A stretch of 64,000 nt of DNA from Calendula officinalis (GCA_963853835.1 OY970820.1:25175873-25239872), one strand, 5' to 3'; shown: positions 42,256 to 53,918, numbered from the stretch's first letter. Notes: generated by a model from the letters alone, not told the origin. Made by a program: numbers and translations.

Positions 42256-42927
42256 TGTTAGAACAAATCACAGTTCAACTTATTACTGATGCTGCAGTTA
42301 GTACTGATCATGGTTACTACTGGTAAAGACTATGGTTACTACTGATGGGGCAGAAACACTTACTACTGATGAGTTGATGCTGGTGAAGAGTATAACTAAC
42401 TTACTACTGATCATGCACATATTGAAGATTACTACTGATCATTAGTAGTTACTACTGACGTTGGTTTTGGACTTACTACTGATTATCAGAGTTACTACTG
42501 ATCATCACATTTACTACTGATGATGCATATTTACTACTGGTGATTGCAGTTACTACTGATACACGTATTTGGAAGCAAATCAAGTCCGAGATCTTCGCAG
42601 AGTTAGTTATAGAATGTTATTCAATGTATATCTTTTATAATTCGATGTAAATCAAGTCCTAGAATAACTAGGGTAAATAGTTAGGCTTCAAGGACTGTTA
42701 TAAATAGTTCCTTACGAATTGTAAACGTACGTGTGTATTGTTAATCAATTATATACATTGAAGCTTTTTGTGAATCACTGTGTTCTTAATATTATTGTTC
42801 ATTGTTCGTTCAATATACAATATTCCATTGTTCTTATTATATTAATACAAGTGTTGATCCGCTGCAACTTCTTGTTATTAGTAGATCTGGGTTGGCAATA
42901 ACTTGTTTTGGTTATTCGATCCTGACA
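42256..42927 (+). repeat. 3' LTR of the plus-strand half (672 bp)
   Basis: Begins TGTTAGAACAAATC and ends TTCGATCCTGACA. The U3 part (42280-42560) holds 11 exact TACTACTG words, mostly TTACTACTGAT. Near 42640-42720 are the motifs of the LTR core (TAGGGTAAATAG, TATAAATAG), the latter a likely TATA box at about 42699-42707. No 5' partner exists in the window. Confidence 0.85.
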
Positions 42928-42932
42928 AAAAC

Positions 42933-43131
42933 AAATACATGCAACAAATAAAAAGGATGCAGCAAAAAATCTAGAGTAAGCATACAATGATAAAGAATTG
43001 GATTAAAAACTAACAGTAGAATTGGAATAAATTTACTGTTTAGTTAATTGAATTAAACCATAAAACCTTTATGTGTGCTTGTTCTAGTAGGGGGTGTTTG
43101 GGAAAGTTAATTTAAAGGAACTTATGATTTA
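42933..43131. other. Spacer with a possible truncated PIF/Harbinger MITE end
   Basis: GGGGGTGTTTGGGAAAG at 43090 looks like a Tourist left end, but the right end is not present, and the Mutator-like MITE at 43141 lies inside it or next to it. Confidence 0.3.
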
Positions 43132-43140
43132 TAAATTTAT

Positions 43141-44048
43141 GAGTTAATTGCAAGATTAGTCCTTGTGGTTTGGTCAAATTGCACGTTTGGCGGGTCCTTG
43201 TTTCATTAAGTACAGGCGCGGTACCCATGGTATGTATTTTTGTGCACTCGTGATCCCTCCGCCCTAACGCTGTTAGCATCCGTCCGTTAACCCAGAGGTG
43301 TTCGCCGGAGACGACCACGGTGGAGCGGTAACGAGGAAGATGTTGGCTGGGAAAGAGGTGTTCGCCGGAGACGATGGCCGGTGGCTGGAGATTTCGACTG
43401 AGTCGAGGGAGGGTGGTGGTGGATAGATTGTCTCCACCTTAATCGCCCATCTGGATTTGGACCTCATCATCTCCGATGAACCTTCGGGGTATAACCTCCG
43501 GTTGTCATCCCCACCTTCATCTCCGGTGAACCACAAACACTAACACAGTCGCCTCCGATTATAACCTCCTCCGACTATCAATTATTTTTCTCTAATTTCC
43601 TTTTGTTATTCCGATTATCAATTATTTTTCCTTAATCGCACCAGCTGGATTTGGACCTCATCACTCAGTGATGAAATCATGATTCAAAGTGATGATAAAA
43701 CAATATCTGGACTAATTTATAAGGTGCAATTTATACAGAGTAAAACAATCCCCATGTCGTCGATTTGCAGGTGATTTGTTCAGTTGAAGATTGTTTCAGA
43801 GGTATGAACTTAAGTAATTAAAAATTAATTTAAAAAGGATAATTTAACTCTAAAATGTTTGGTTGTGATTAGACCTGCAAAATGACTAAAATACCTTCTA
43901 ACTAACGGATATTTTTAACGTTGTTAGAGGGAAGGGACCACGAGTGCACAAAAATGCATATCATGAGTACCGCGTCTGTACTTAATGAAATATATGGATC
44001 AAACATACAATTTAGCTAAACTAGAAAGACCATTCTTACAATTAACTC
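43141..44048. mobile_element. Mutator-like MITE, 908 bp
   Basis: Long terminal inverted repeats: GAGTTAATTGCAAGATTAGTCC on the left pairs with GAGTTAATTGTAAGAATGGTCT on the right, and similarity continues for more than 100 bases through TTTCATTAAGTACAG(G/A)CGCGGTAC. Flanks are taaatttat (43132-43140) and taaacttat (44049-44057), a 9-bp duplication with one mismatch. The interior repeats GAGGTGTTCGCCGGAGACGA twice. No transposase. Confidence 0.85.
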
Positions 44049-44057
44049 TAAACTTAT

Positions 44058-44391
44058 ACTAGTATAAGAGTTTATTGCTAATAAAATTCACTCCTTCAAT
44101 TATTTGAATATAATACTTACAATAAGAAATATCGTTTAGTAAACTACAAAATAGATAACAGAGCAACGTACTCATGTTATCGGTGTATAATTATATACCA
44201 GAAAAAGGTAAATATTATCTCAAAAGTATCCTAAACTTAAATTAATTTCAAAACAAGTATTGTACGTATTATAGAAGTCGGACACGTTGCCTCTTTGATT
44301 TAGAAATTAAAGCTAATATTCTAATTTGACGACTAGAAGCTTCAATCATTATCTGTGTAGTCAATAATGTTTAATGACCATTTTGAGCAAA
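44058..44391. other. Short intergenic spacer
   Basis: AT-rich, no feature recognised. Confidence 0.5.
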
Positions 44392-44490
44392 TTTATTTTA
44401 GAGTAAATTACTTGGACTCGTCCACGTGGTTTGATCTGAGTTTTAAATTTGGTCCCTGATAACGTACTATGTCTTTTCGACGTTACGCAT

Positions 44491-46940
44491 TGTAACACCG
44501 CAAAATTTAGAAACCATTTTTTTAAAAGGTGTCGAAGCATAAGATAATAACTAAGTCTTAAGTTTAGGTTTACAGTCCAAACATCCCAAATTAATTTCCA
44601 AAATAAACATTGTGTAAACGGTGTCACTTAAAGAAATGGCTCATACAAAACATATTTTACTGAGCTTGGTCAATCATCCCGTCCAAAGCACCGTCCAACC
44701 TGAAAAGGAGTCAACGAGCGAGGGATTGGCACAAAGCTAAGTGAATGTATAAAATCTACAAATTCTGTAAAGCACAACAAGCAAGTAATAGTATTTCCAC
44801 AATCGAGAGGCCACATAACCACTGTTCCACATAATCACATAACCACTGTTCCACACAACCACTGATTTGTTTTGAGAAGATCGGTGGTCCTACCGGAGCC
44901 TAAAACCATCGTTGGCCTAACGACGGTACCCGATGGCCTGTACCCAACTCCCCGGTAAACCCCCTTACGTGTAACGCATACAGCTAAGGTCTGAATACCA
45001 TATTAGTCGATACATTATGCCCAGCCGATAACCTCCATTGCTGACATCTCAAACCTCCTCAAATATGTGTACATATTCCATTTATCGTAATCCACATTGC
45101 AGCTAGATATGCATATCATTATCATATAATTATCATACCACAATTAATTATATAAACCACAAAGCATGATATAAAAAATTTGCGCCGAAGCACGGTTCAG
45201 ACATCTTCGCGCTCAACGAGACGATCACATTCCAGTCCTGAATTAACGGAGCAGCACTAACGAAATCAGCACTAACGGGATCAACACTATCGGATCAGCA
45301 CTAACGGATCGGCACTAACGGGATCAACACTAACTGATCAGCGCTAACAGAGTCAACACTAACATGGTCAACACTAACAGGATCAACACTAACTAAACAA
45401 CATTAACGGATCAGCACTAACAGGGTCAGCACTAACTGATCAGCACTAATTGATCAGCACTAACGGGGTCACACTAACTGATCAGCACTAACGGGGTCAG
45501 CACTAACGGGGTCAGCACTAACTGATCAGCATTAACGGGGTCAGCACTAACTGATCAGCATTAAGGGGGTCAGCACTAACGGGGTCAACACTAACTGATC
45601 AGCATTAACGGGGTCAGCACTAACTGATTGCAACCAACCACAAGTTGGAGATTAAATCAACTCACCGTAACCTTCTCCTTACCACCAACTCAGTAGTCAA
45701 ATGTCACTGAGTTGTCCTCCCGTTTCCTGTGAATCCAAAGGAATACCGAATTAGTACATACCAAATTATAAACAATTGTCAAGTAAGTTCATAAACTAAC
45801 TTTTTACCCAAATGACATCTAAATACTTGCAATAATAACTACTCAAGTCATATTCACATCATACTTTCATAATTTAAGTCAATTAACCACATTATACATT
45901 TTACATCCAAACGGGTCAAAACCCAAATATAGTTCTAATACTACTAAATCTCGACTTTTAACCCATATAAACACCACATTTAGCAAGTCATGACTAACTA
46001 CATAATTTAACCAAATCAACACATTTCTTGACCAAGTATTTTACCCGAAATCACTAGTTTATCTTTTTGGCCCAAATGATCCAAACACTAACTAGTTTAT
46101 TTCACAAAATCCACCAATACTTGACAATCAACATAAGTTATTTACCAAACATGTTATCTTAACATAATAAAAAACAATAACCATCAAATCCTCAAGAAAT
46201 CCAAGGTTTGACAAAACTCATCTTCTTCAAACCTCCATTAATGGAGCTTGAAGGTGAGTTTCATCAAAACTTAGTTTCTTCCCACAAATAACCACACAAT
46301 ACATGTAAAAGCTTGAATAAACATGTAATCTAACATCTAACACAAGATTCACCTTCGAAACTTAAAGAATCATAAACCCTAGTTTAACCAACTTGCATGA
46401 AATCAATAACAAACACATGTAGAATGAAGCTTACCTCAAGGCCTACTAAAAAATGAGTTTATAATTTAGATTGAGCAAGAAACAAGCCCTAGATCTTCAA
46501 AAGACACCAAGAACAAGCAAGAAGATGAAGAGGGTTTTTAGAGAGAAGTTAGAGAGAGAAAAGGCACATGCAATCTTGTTGTGTGTGGTGATATGTAACT
46601 GAGAGAAAAGAAGGAGGTTTTGACAGCTCCTTCAAAACGTGGCACAAGGGGAAAACAACAGGTGCACATATCATTTAATAATAGTATCAAAAGGGTATCC
46701 GGTCCACATTTAATTTATTTAAAATACCAAACAGACTCCATTTTTCAAAACGAATATATTTTCGGGATTGAAATTCAAAAGTTAATCTAACAATATAAAA
46801 ACCACATAATCATTTAAACATTTCAGAAATCGGATATTTTAACCCCTTGATTAAAATATCACAAAAGACAAAACACTAAACAATTCATTTAATAATACTT
46901 TAAGGCCAAAAACTACTAGACCGGGTTTCAGGATGTTACA
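44491..46940 (-). mobile_element. Solo Gypsy LTR, 2,450 bp
   Basis: Minus-strand reading begins TGTAACATCCTGAAACCC and ends TTTTGCGGTGTTACA. Exact 5-bp duplication cgcat at 44486-44490 and 46941-46945. No internal region remains, so it is the product of LTR-LTR recombination. A related LTR starts at 63626. It contains the 17-base tandem array at 45250-45630. No gene inside. Confidence 0.92.
45250..45630. repeat. Tandem array of about 17-bp GATCAGCACTAACGG units
   Basis: Over 20 units of consensus GGATCAGCACTAACKGR, alternating between CAGCACTAAC and CAACACTAAC, and between GGGGTCAG and TGATCAG types, so a higher-order pattern of about 34 bases is visible on the right. It lies inside the solo LTR. 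Units are directly adjacent and vary in sequence, unlike a CRISPR array. Confidence 0.93.
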
Positions 46941-47410
46941 CGCATGCATGCATGACCAGCTCAACATGCATGACTACGGAGCGCGGGAAAACAAGTTCAG
47001 AAACGACGAAAATGGTTGGCATTAAAGTCCCGAGGTCTGAATGGCGTAAATGGGGTTCAAGGAAAAGCATAAACGCATTTAATGCGAACGTCGTGGAGGC
47101 TGCCCAAGAAGAAACACCATCGCACAGACCAGCGGTCACTTGGTCTTATCGCAGGCTGTTATCCGAAGGGTCAAAGCATGCCGCAGGAGAAGGAGGGAAA
47201 ACTCTTCTTCCCGCCCAAGGACTTCCGCTATAAATGAAGACTTCCGGCAAGCGGTAAACACATTCATTACACTCTTCTCATTAATTACCACCTCACTCTT
47301 TACGAGGTGACCCTCGTAAGGCTTCTGAATAGGGTTTCTTTCGTGGTTGTTTGCAGGTTCCACGTTGCGACGGACAATCCTCGTTAGTCCGGAAGAACCA
47401 GGATTCAACA

Positions 47411-47428
47411 TTTGGCGCCATCCGTGGG
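47411..47428 (+). promoter_or_regulatory. Primer-binding site of the Tat-like element
   Basis: TTTGGCGCCATCCGTGGG immediately follows the LTR end. The TGGCGCC type is usual for Tat and Athila elements and is not an initiator Met site. Which tRNA is used was not determined. Confidence 0.7.
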
Positions 47429-47462
47429 ACCTAGAACAAAATGGTCCTAGAATCGACGCCGA

Positions 47463-48892
47463 ATGGAGGAAACCACTCCCCAGTACCGACGAGAAACGAG
47501 CTTACTCCCCCCCTTTTCCGCTTCGGCAGTAGTTAATACTCTAGCGTGCCCTCCCCCTTCTGGATCGGGGAAGAGTGAGCCGACGAAGGAAGAAATTGAA
47601 GAATTCAACCTTTTCTGCATGTTCAGAAAATTAAGAGACTTGGAAAAATGTCTAAGGAAGACGGCGAAGGGAACTAGTGGGGTTGGCAGGACTTTAACTT
47701 ATTCAGATTGCGAAGAATGTACTCGGGACGAGTCCGAAGAAGAAGTCTCTAAGGAGAAAACCTCTTCTGTTCGGACACGCAGCCTGGAGCCCCGAAGGAC
47801 AGAAGGAAGGGGACGAATCACTAGAAGAAGGAGGGAAGAACCCACTCAACATCACTCTTCAACACCCCGGAGTTTCCGGTCTCCGTTCACCGACGATATT
47901 AATGAAATGTCAATTCCTCTGGGCCTCAAGGGACCCGAGGTCAAATCTTATGACGGAACGGGAGACCCGCATGATCATGTGGCAAGTTTTCGGTTGGCCA
48001 TAAGGATGATACCTATGGACCAGATGTTATGGTGCCTATTTTTGCGGGAACCTTAGAAGGTTCGGCTCGATACTGGTTGTCCAGTCTGCCGCAAAGAAGC
48101 ATAGCCAGCTTCGAGGAGCTTGTTACTCAGTTCAGCCACAACTTTATACAGCAGAAGAAGTATCAACAAAAATCTCAATCCATCATGGCTTGCAGACAAC
48201 GAGAAGGAGAGTCCAATAAATTATACTTCAAAAGGTTTAACGAGCAGAGCCGGAGGATGCCCGTAATAGCGGCTTTTACATACGGCCTCCAGGAAGGAGA
48301 GTTGTTCCGAGAACTGTCGAAAAGAGATTTTGTTAAGGCATATGATATGATCAATATGGTGAACAAGGTAATTAAACAAGAAGAAGAAAGCGCTGAGAAA
48401 CTTTGATTTGAAGCTGAGGAGAAAAAAGGGACGGCAGGAACAACCTCGCATAAAGGTGGGGAGAAAGCTAGGGTTCCGTACAAGCAAGCGCCCAGAAGGT
48501 TTCCATATAAAGGAAGGATGCATGAAGGAAGATTCGACCGATATAGCCCTCACCGTCAGGAAGCTTTCCAAACCCAAGAGATGCGAAGAACCACTTATGG
48601 AAAAGCTATGAGGAAGCAGTACCCTAGAGACCCTAACGCATACTGTGATTTTCATAAAATCATGGGGCGTACCATGGCTTCCTGCGAAAGCTATAACCGA
48701 GAGAAGGAGGGGCAAGGGAAAGGAAAGGCGGAGGCAGTCATCGCAGAACCACCAGCGAGAAACGAATTGGCAGCCTACAACGCCAAAATCTTTACCCTTG
48801 AAGAAGAGAAAGCGTCATGGGGGTGTAGCAGGAACGGGGAGGCATCAGGCTCCCGAAATCAAAAAAGAAAGGGTATCATAGTGGAATTTTGA
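47463..48892 (+). pseudogene. gag: Tat-like Gag, frameshifted
   Basis: N-terminal frame 47463-48056 carries an acidic/basic linker and P-F-T-D-D-I-N, L-K-G-P-x-V-K-S-Y-D-G-T-G-D-P-H-D-H, the start of the retrotransposon-gag domain. Coding then shifts frame near 48030-48050 and continues (F-A-G-T-L-E-G-S-A-R-Y-W, F-x-x-L-V-T-Q-F-S-H-N-F, Y-F-K-R-F-N-E-Q) to a TGA at 48404-48406, beyond which the same frame runs to 48892. The C-terminal C-D-F-H-K-I-M-G-R-T-M-A-S-C is the zinc-knuckle-like Tat motif. At least one frameshift and one stop make it non-functional. Confidence 0.85.
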
Positions 48893-51618
48893 AGGGGGGA
48901 CCCCGTCCCGGAAGGATATGCAGGCACGGAACCCCTTGTTATTTTCGGCCTGATAGCAAAGGTGATGGTTCGGCGTATATATGTAGATGGAGGAAGCTCA
49001 GCAAACATTATATACGAGCATTGCTTTTAGAAATTCCTGGATGATGTCAGAGCACTATTAAAACCTGCTAACGCTCTAGTAGTAGGCTTCTCGGGACAAT
49101 CTGTTTCGCCCAAGGTAAAAATACACCTTCCCCTCAGGTTAACCGGTTGGGAAGGCCATCACTACAAAACAATTATGGCGGTGTTCATTGTGGTAGAAGC
49201 CCCTTCCAGATATAACGCTATTTTAGGGCGAACTGGAATGTGGCAGTTGCAAGCTGTCGCCTCCACTATCCATGGGCTCCTCAAGTTTCCTTCGGAGCAG
49301 GGGGTAGTCACCATATGGAGCACGCCCATGCCACCGTTAGAATGCCACATCATTACTCATCAAGATAGTTGGACGGAACAGGAGGAAGGAAGTCCAGATT
49401 ATTGTTAATCCGGAGTACCCAGAAGCCAAAATCTGGATCGGAAGAGATCTTTCGAAGAAGTTGAGAGAAGAGCTTAAGGCCTTGTTGAAGAAGTACAAAC
49501 GAGCTTTCGCTTGGGAACCTAAGGATATGACAGGTGTGTCCAGAGAAGTAGCAAAACACCGATTGAGCATTAATCCTGCATTTCCTCCAGTAAAACAGTC
49601 CAAGCGAGGTATGGCCGCTAACCGAAACGAAATTGTGAACAAAGAGGTAGAAGACTTAGTATCCGCGGGAGTCTTGCGAAGTGCCCAGCATCCGGAATGG
49701 ATAGCCAATCCGGTGTTGGTCAAAAAAGCCGACGGATCAATGCGCATGTGTGTTGACTTCAAAGACTTGAATAAAGCATGTCCGAAAGATAGCTATCCTC
49801 TTCCAGAGATTGAGCAGAAAGTGGAAGCCTTGGGTGGGTTTAAATAGAAGTCTTTCCTGGATGCTTACAAAGGCTACCACCAAGTACAGATGGCGAAAGA
49901 GGATGAAGAAAAGACGGCCTTCCATACGGAGAAAGGAACATACTGCTACGTCAAAATGCCCTTCGGACTCCGGAACACCGGAGCAACTTACCAGCGGTTA
50001 GTCGATAGGGGATTTAGCGGGCAGATTGGTAGGAATTTGGAAGTTTATGTGGATGATATGGTCATCAAAAGCAAGAAGGATGGGGACCTAGTAAGAGACG
50101 TGGATGAAACGTTACTGCAACTTCTAAAATCAATATGAAGTTGAACCCGAAGAAGTGTTCTTTCGGAGTAAGCAAAGAAAGGTTCCTGGGTCACATAGTC
50201 ACAACAGCAAGAATCCAGGCTAATCCAGAAAAAGTAGAAGGTTTCATCCGAATGAACACCCCGCGAACGGTGAAAGATGTCCAAAGTTTGAATGGAAAGC
50301 TTGCAGCGTTGCGTCGTTTCCTAGCAAAATCCACAGAAAAGTCGATCCCGTTCTTCAAAGCGCTCCACGGGTGCATAAAGAAGGGGAATGTAGAATGGAC
50401 CTCCGAGGCTGAAGAGGCTTTCGCTCAGTTAAAAACCACCTCAGGGAGCTTCCTACCATGGCAAGTCCTATCGCAGGAGAACCTTTGATTATGTACCTTT
50501 CAACCAATACAGAAGCAATAAGCTCGGTTCTCATTGCGGGGAGAGAAAAAAATCAGGTACCCGTATATTTCATTAGCAGAGCACTACAAGGAGCGGAACT
50601 CAATTACGCCACAATTGAGAAGCTTATCTTAGCACTGATATAGTCGGTGAGACGATTAAGGAGATATTTCCAAGCACATAATATCACTGTTTTGACGAAC
50701 CAACCGATCAAAAACATCCTGCTCCAACCGGAAAGGTCCGGAAGAATGACGAAATGGGCAATAGAGCTTGGAGAGTATGACATAGCCTTCAAGACAAGGT
50801 CGAGCATCAAAGGTCAGGCCTTAGCTGATTTCCTAGTTGAAATTCCCGATGAGGAAGCCGCACTAAGCATAGAGGAAAAATGTCCGGAGGGTCCGGAAAG
50901 CAATCGCGTACCCGACGAAACACTCTGGCAGATGCATACGGATGGTGCGGCGGGAGCAGATGGATGCGGGGCAGGGGTCGTAATGATTGGTCCTAATGAA
51001 GAAAAGGTTACGTACGCCCTTCGTTTCAATTTCAAATGTTCGAATAATGAATCGGAGTACGAAGCGCTTTTGGCAGGATTGAGCTTGGCAGAAAGCCTCC
51101 AGATACGGAACTTGGAAGTATTCACCAATTCCATGTTGGTAGTAAATCAAGTTAAGGGAACGTATGAGGCTAAAGAAGCTCATATGAAAACGTACCTGAA
51201 TAAGGTCCGGAGGGCTATAACCAAATTCGAAAGGTTCAAAATTAGCCAAGTGCCTCGAACCAAGAATAAGGAGGCAGACGCCTTGAGTAAGATGGCGTCA
51301 ATGTTGTATCGCCACCTAACGAGGGAAGTCTTGGTAGAGGTTCTGCCCCGGAGGAGCATCGAAGGAGAGGAAGACAGAGAGGAGCTGACGGTCATTGATG
51401 CGGGGGTCGAATGTTGGATGACACCAATCAGACGATACTTAGAGGATAGTAGCATCCCTGATAATGCAGGAGAAGCAAGGAAGGTAAGGATGAACGCCGA
51501 AAGATATACAGTCATGGGGGGAAAGTTATACCGAAAAGGGTTTCTCCACCCCATGGTATCGACCAAGCCTAATGCTCTCCTCTTACAAGCTAGCGTTACG
51601 ATTTACAAACTCTGGTGA
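48893..51618 (+). pseudogene. pol: Tat-like Pol: protease, RT, RNase H and second RNase H; no integrase
   Basis: Protease motif V-D-G-G-S-S-A-N-I-I-Y near 48990, then a TAG and L-G-R-T-G-M-W. RT runs from 49461 (V-C-V-D-F-K-D-L-N-K-A-C-P-K-D, then a TAG at 49845, P-F-G-L-R-N-T-G-A-T-Y-Q, Y-V-D-D). Frames shift near 50130 and 50440. RNase H (Y-F-I-S-R-A-L, I-E-K-L) has a TAG at 50641. The second, archaeal-type RNase H (M-H-T-D-G-A-A-G, N-N-E-S-E-Y-E-A-L, D-A-L-S-K-M-A) is followed by G-G-K-L-Y-R-K-G-F and then the frame meets, near 51590, the end of the antisense ORF. The integrase zinc finger and catalytic core that should follow are absent. Confidence 0.88.
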
Positions 51619-53830
51619 AGTCAAAAGCATTTGAGCCACATGAGGAACCCCTTTCCGAAGCAACCATTCGAGATCAAGGCAGCCTGCATCAACTAAACTC
51701 TTTTGCTCTTCAATCTGTTGCTTTAAGAAATTGCTTTCAGACACCACTTCTGCAAGGCGACGCTCGGTCTCTTGAAATTGGAGGTCCCTTTCAACAAATG
51801 AGGCTTCCAATTCAGAGGTTCTGGCAATAGAACGGTGATGTGTTTCCAACTCCTCATTCACCCTTCTCTGCTCCTGCAAATCAGAAGATAGATCTGAAAC
51901 CTCTCTTTTCAAGTCGGAATTCTCGTTATTAACGGAAGTCAACGTTTGGGCCAATTTTCTCCGGTCTTCAGCTTCCTTTTGATAGAGAGATTTGCACCTT
52001 TCCATCAACTGATTAACCTGCTGGAACGCCTCATCACGCTCTAAAAAAAGTTGCTCGCATTGAGCACTTCAGTTCTGTAACTCATCTAACATCTCGAGTG
52101 CGCTCAACAAGTTTGATTTTGTTTTAACAAAGGTTTCTGAGTCGGAAAACTTGCCAAGGTCTGTCAAAGAGGGTGCAGGTGTTGATGTTACCGGAGGAGC
52201 AGAAATCGCCACAATCGAAGGAGTAGGCTTTGGAAGTTTTGAAAAAGGGGTTTGAGTTTGTGCTGTTGTTGTAGAGATTTGCCCTGTAAGACCAGTATGA
52301 GGAGCGATACGAAGGAAAGTTTTAAACAAACCTCGAACCGGAAGGTTCGACAATGATGATTGCGTTCTGGCTGACGAAGATGAAGGAGGGCTTTGCACAA
52401 AAGATGATGACCGGGCACCAGCGCCAAGCATCCTACTACCAAATAGAGCTATGGTAGAAGTGCTAGACGACACTATGGGAGTCCTCCAAGATGATGACGG
52501 TCCGGATCAAACAGGTGGTAAAGAGATGCTTGCAGTAACAACTGAAGGAATGGTAAGTGTAGAAGGAGTGAACGAGACCACAGTAGAGGGCTCCGGCATT
52601 GAAACAATAGTATCAGGAACCTCGGATACAATTACATCATCCGATAAATCTGCACATGAAAATAGGGGAGGCCGATTAAACGGCAGATAATGACAGTATG
52701 TTAACGTAACACAAGTGTACCTTCTAAAAAAACCCTTCGGCGTTTGGGTGAGGAGGACTGAGCATCTTCACGGCTCTTCCGTATTCGTACATATTTATCC
52801 CTTAAAAAGGAAGTTGTTCTGGTAGGGGCTCTACAGATCCTTTGTAAATCAACACGTGGGTCAGGAGTTTCGGTGTCTTCAGTCTCAACCTCGATGCCTG
52901 TAACAGGATCAAGCTCAACCCCTTGAACGATAACAATATCCTTGGCGGGCGAAGCTTTGGAACGATCAGGAGATATGGTAGCTTCAGAATTGACGCCTTC
53001 CTCCGGAGGTGGCAGGAATGGAACTATGGGACCATTCACAACAGATACTTCACCTTTAAGGGGCTCACTTTTCTTCATCTGCAGACGCTTCAAGAGCGGC
53101 ACTTCTTGATCATCGATTCGCCAGGAGGGGCTAACGTTCTGGTTAAGGTAAAAAGGGCTAAGATCAGCCATACCTAGGAAAGTATTGCCTGGATCGGTCC
53201 ACTCCAGTTTGACGGAAGAAATTCTTCTCACATGCTCTTTCTCCTCCGGAGTGAGTTCCGGAAGAGGGTCTGATGGTCTGCCGGTAACCTGCCCCCAGGA
53301 CAATATAACGTTATTATAGGCGAATCGGTGAACATAGAAAAAAGCGAATTTCCAGTCGTGGATCGAATCCTTAAGACCCAGGACGCATTCTGCTTGCCCA
53401 TGACAGTGTGCAAGGATGGCCCAATCCCCGCGACCAGTCACATGTAGAAATAACGGAAAAGCTTGACAGAGGGAAGAATGCCTAAAGATCGGCACAACAT
53501 AACAAACCCTGTAATCTTGCGAAAGGCATTAGGGGAAAGTTGGGCGAGATGCAACCAAAGGTCTTGAAGAAGTCAAAGGATGAATTCGTTGATAGGGAAA
53601 CGAAGTCCTCCGTGAAGAAACTGGAGATACACCGGCACAAATTCATCGGGCGCAGACATAATTGTGTCTGCGCTACCTAGAATTCGAAATTCAAAACGAG
53701 GATCGATAAGAAAATCAGAGGTTATTTGAAGAATATCGTCGGGTTTGAGGTTGCAGAACGTATTCATGGCAGACCATTTCGTTCGTGCGGCTTTGTCGGA
53801 TTTTTCTTTGATTATTTTTTCTTTCCTCAT
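51583..53830 (-). pseudogene. Antisense accessory ORF of the Tat-like element (putative gypsy-type transposon domain, coiled coil)
   Basis: Minus-strand coding from ATG at 53830. The N-terminal 300 residues resemble the plant 'putative gypsy type transposon' domain (PF04195): P-V-Y-L-Q-F-L-H-G-G-L-R-F-P, then G-F-V-M-L-C-R-S-L-G-I, G-L-K-D-S-I-H-D-W-K and F-F-Y-V-H-R. Next is a Pro/Ser/Thr-rich linker with a basic K-R-R-R, and a C-terminal coiled coil of about 130 residues (51583-52008). An in-frame TGA near 53577 and others break it. At 52710-52650 a GT...TTTTCATGTGCAG interval of some 75 bases looks like an intron. In Retand-type elements such antisense ORFs are known; their role is unknown. 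Confidence 0.7.
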
Positions 53831-53918
53831 GGTAGCAGAAATCGATAAAATCAGAAGAGGGGAGAAGAGAGAGGGAAATTAAAGAAGCGTTAATAAAAGG
53901 GAAGTAGAGTCGTTAAGG

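Larger units (their letters stand above)
29920..42927. mobile_element. Head-to-head composite Copia retroelement, 13.0 kb
   Basis: Two Copia halves in opposite orientation. Left half (minus): 3' LTR 29920-30430, PPT, gag, PBS, truncated 5' LTR 33597-about 33705. Right half (plus): gag-pol linker from about 33713, pol, accessory ORF, PPT, 3' LTR 42256-42927. The left half has no pol; the right half has no Gag domain, PBS or 5' LTR. Both outer ends are the U5 ends of LTRs (TG... on the left, ...CA on the right) and the 5-bp sequence aaaac directly flanks both (29915-29919, 42928-42932). This suggests integration as one molecule. The matching duplication is A-rich, so chance agreement cannot be excluded. 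The LTRs of the halves are from different families. Confidence 0.7.
44457..47410 (+). repeat. 5' LTR of the Tat-like element, interrupted by a solo LTR
   Basis: LTR sequence is 44457-44490 plus 46946-47410, about 500 bp after removing the solo LTR and one copy of its duplication. Compared with the 3' copy it lacks about 81 bases between CACTCTT and TTACGAGG, with CTT at both break edges. A TATA-like CTATAAATGAA at about 47229 precedes the likely transcription start. Confidence 0.75.

Noticed and set aside
29920..42927. Plus-strand Copia simply nested in the minus-strand Copia
   Set aside because: The plus-strand half has no 5' LTR, PBS or Gag domain, and the shared duplication lies outside both halves instead of around the inner one. 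Not fully excluded.
45250..45630. CRISPR-like array
   Set aside because: Units are directly adjacent with no unique spacers, in a plant LTR.
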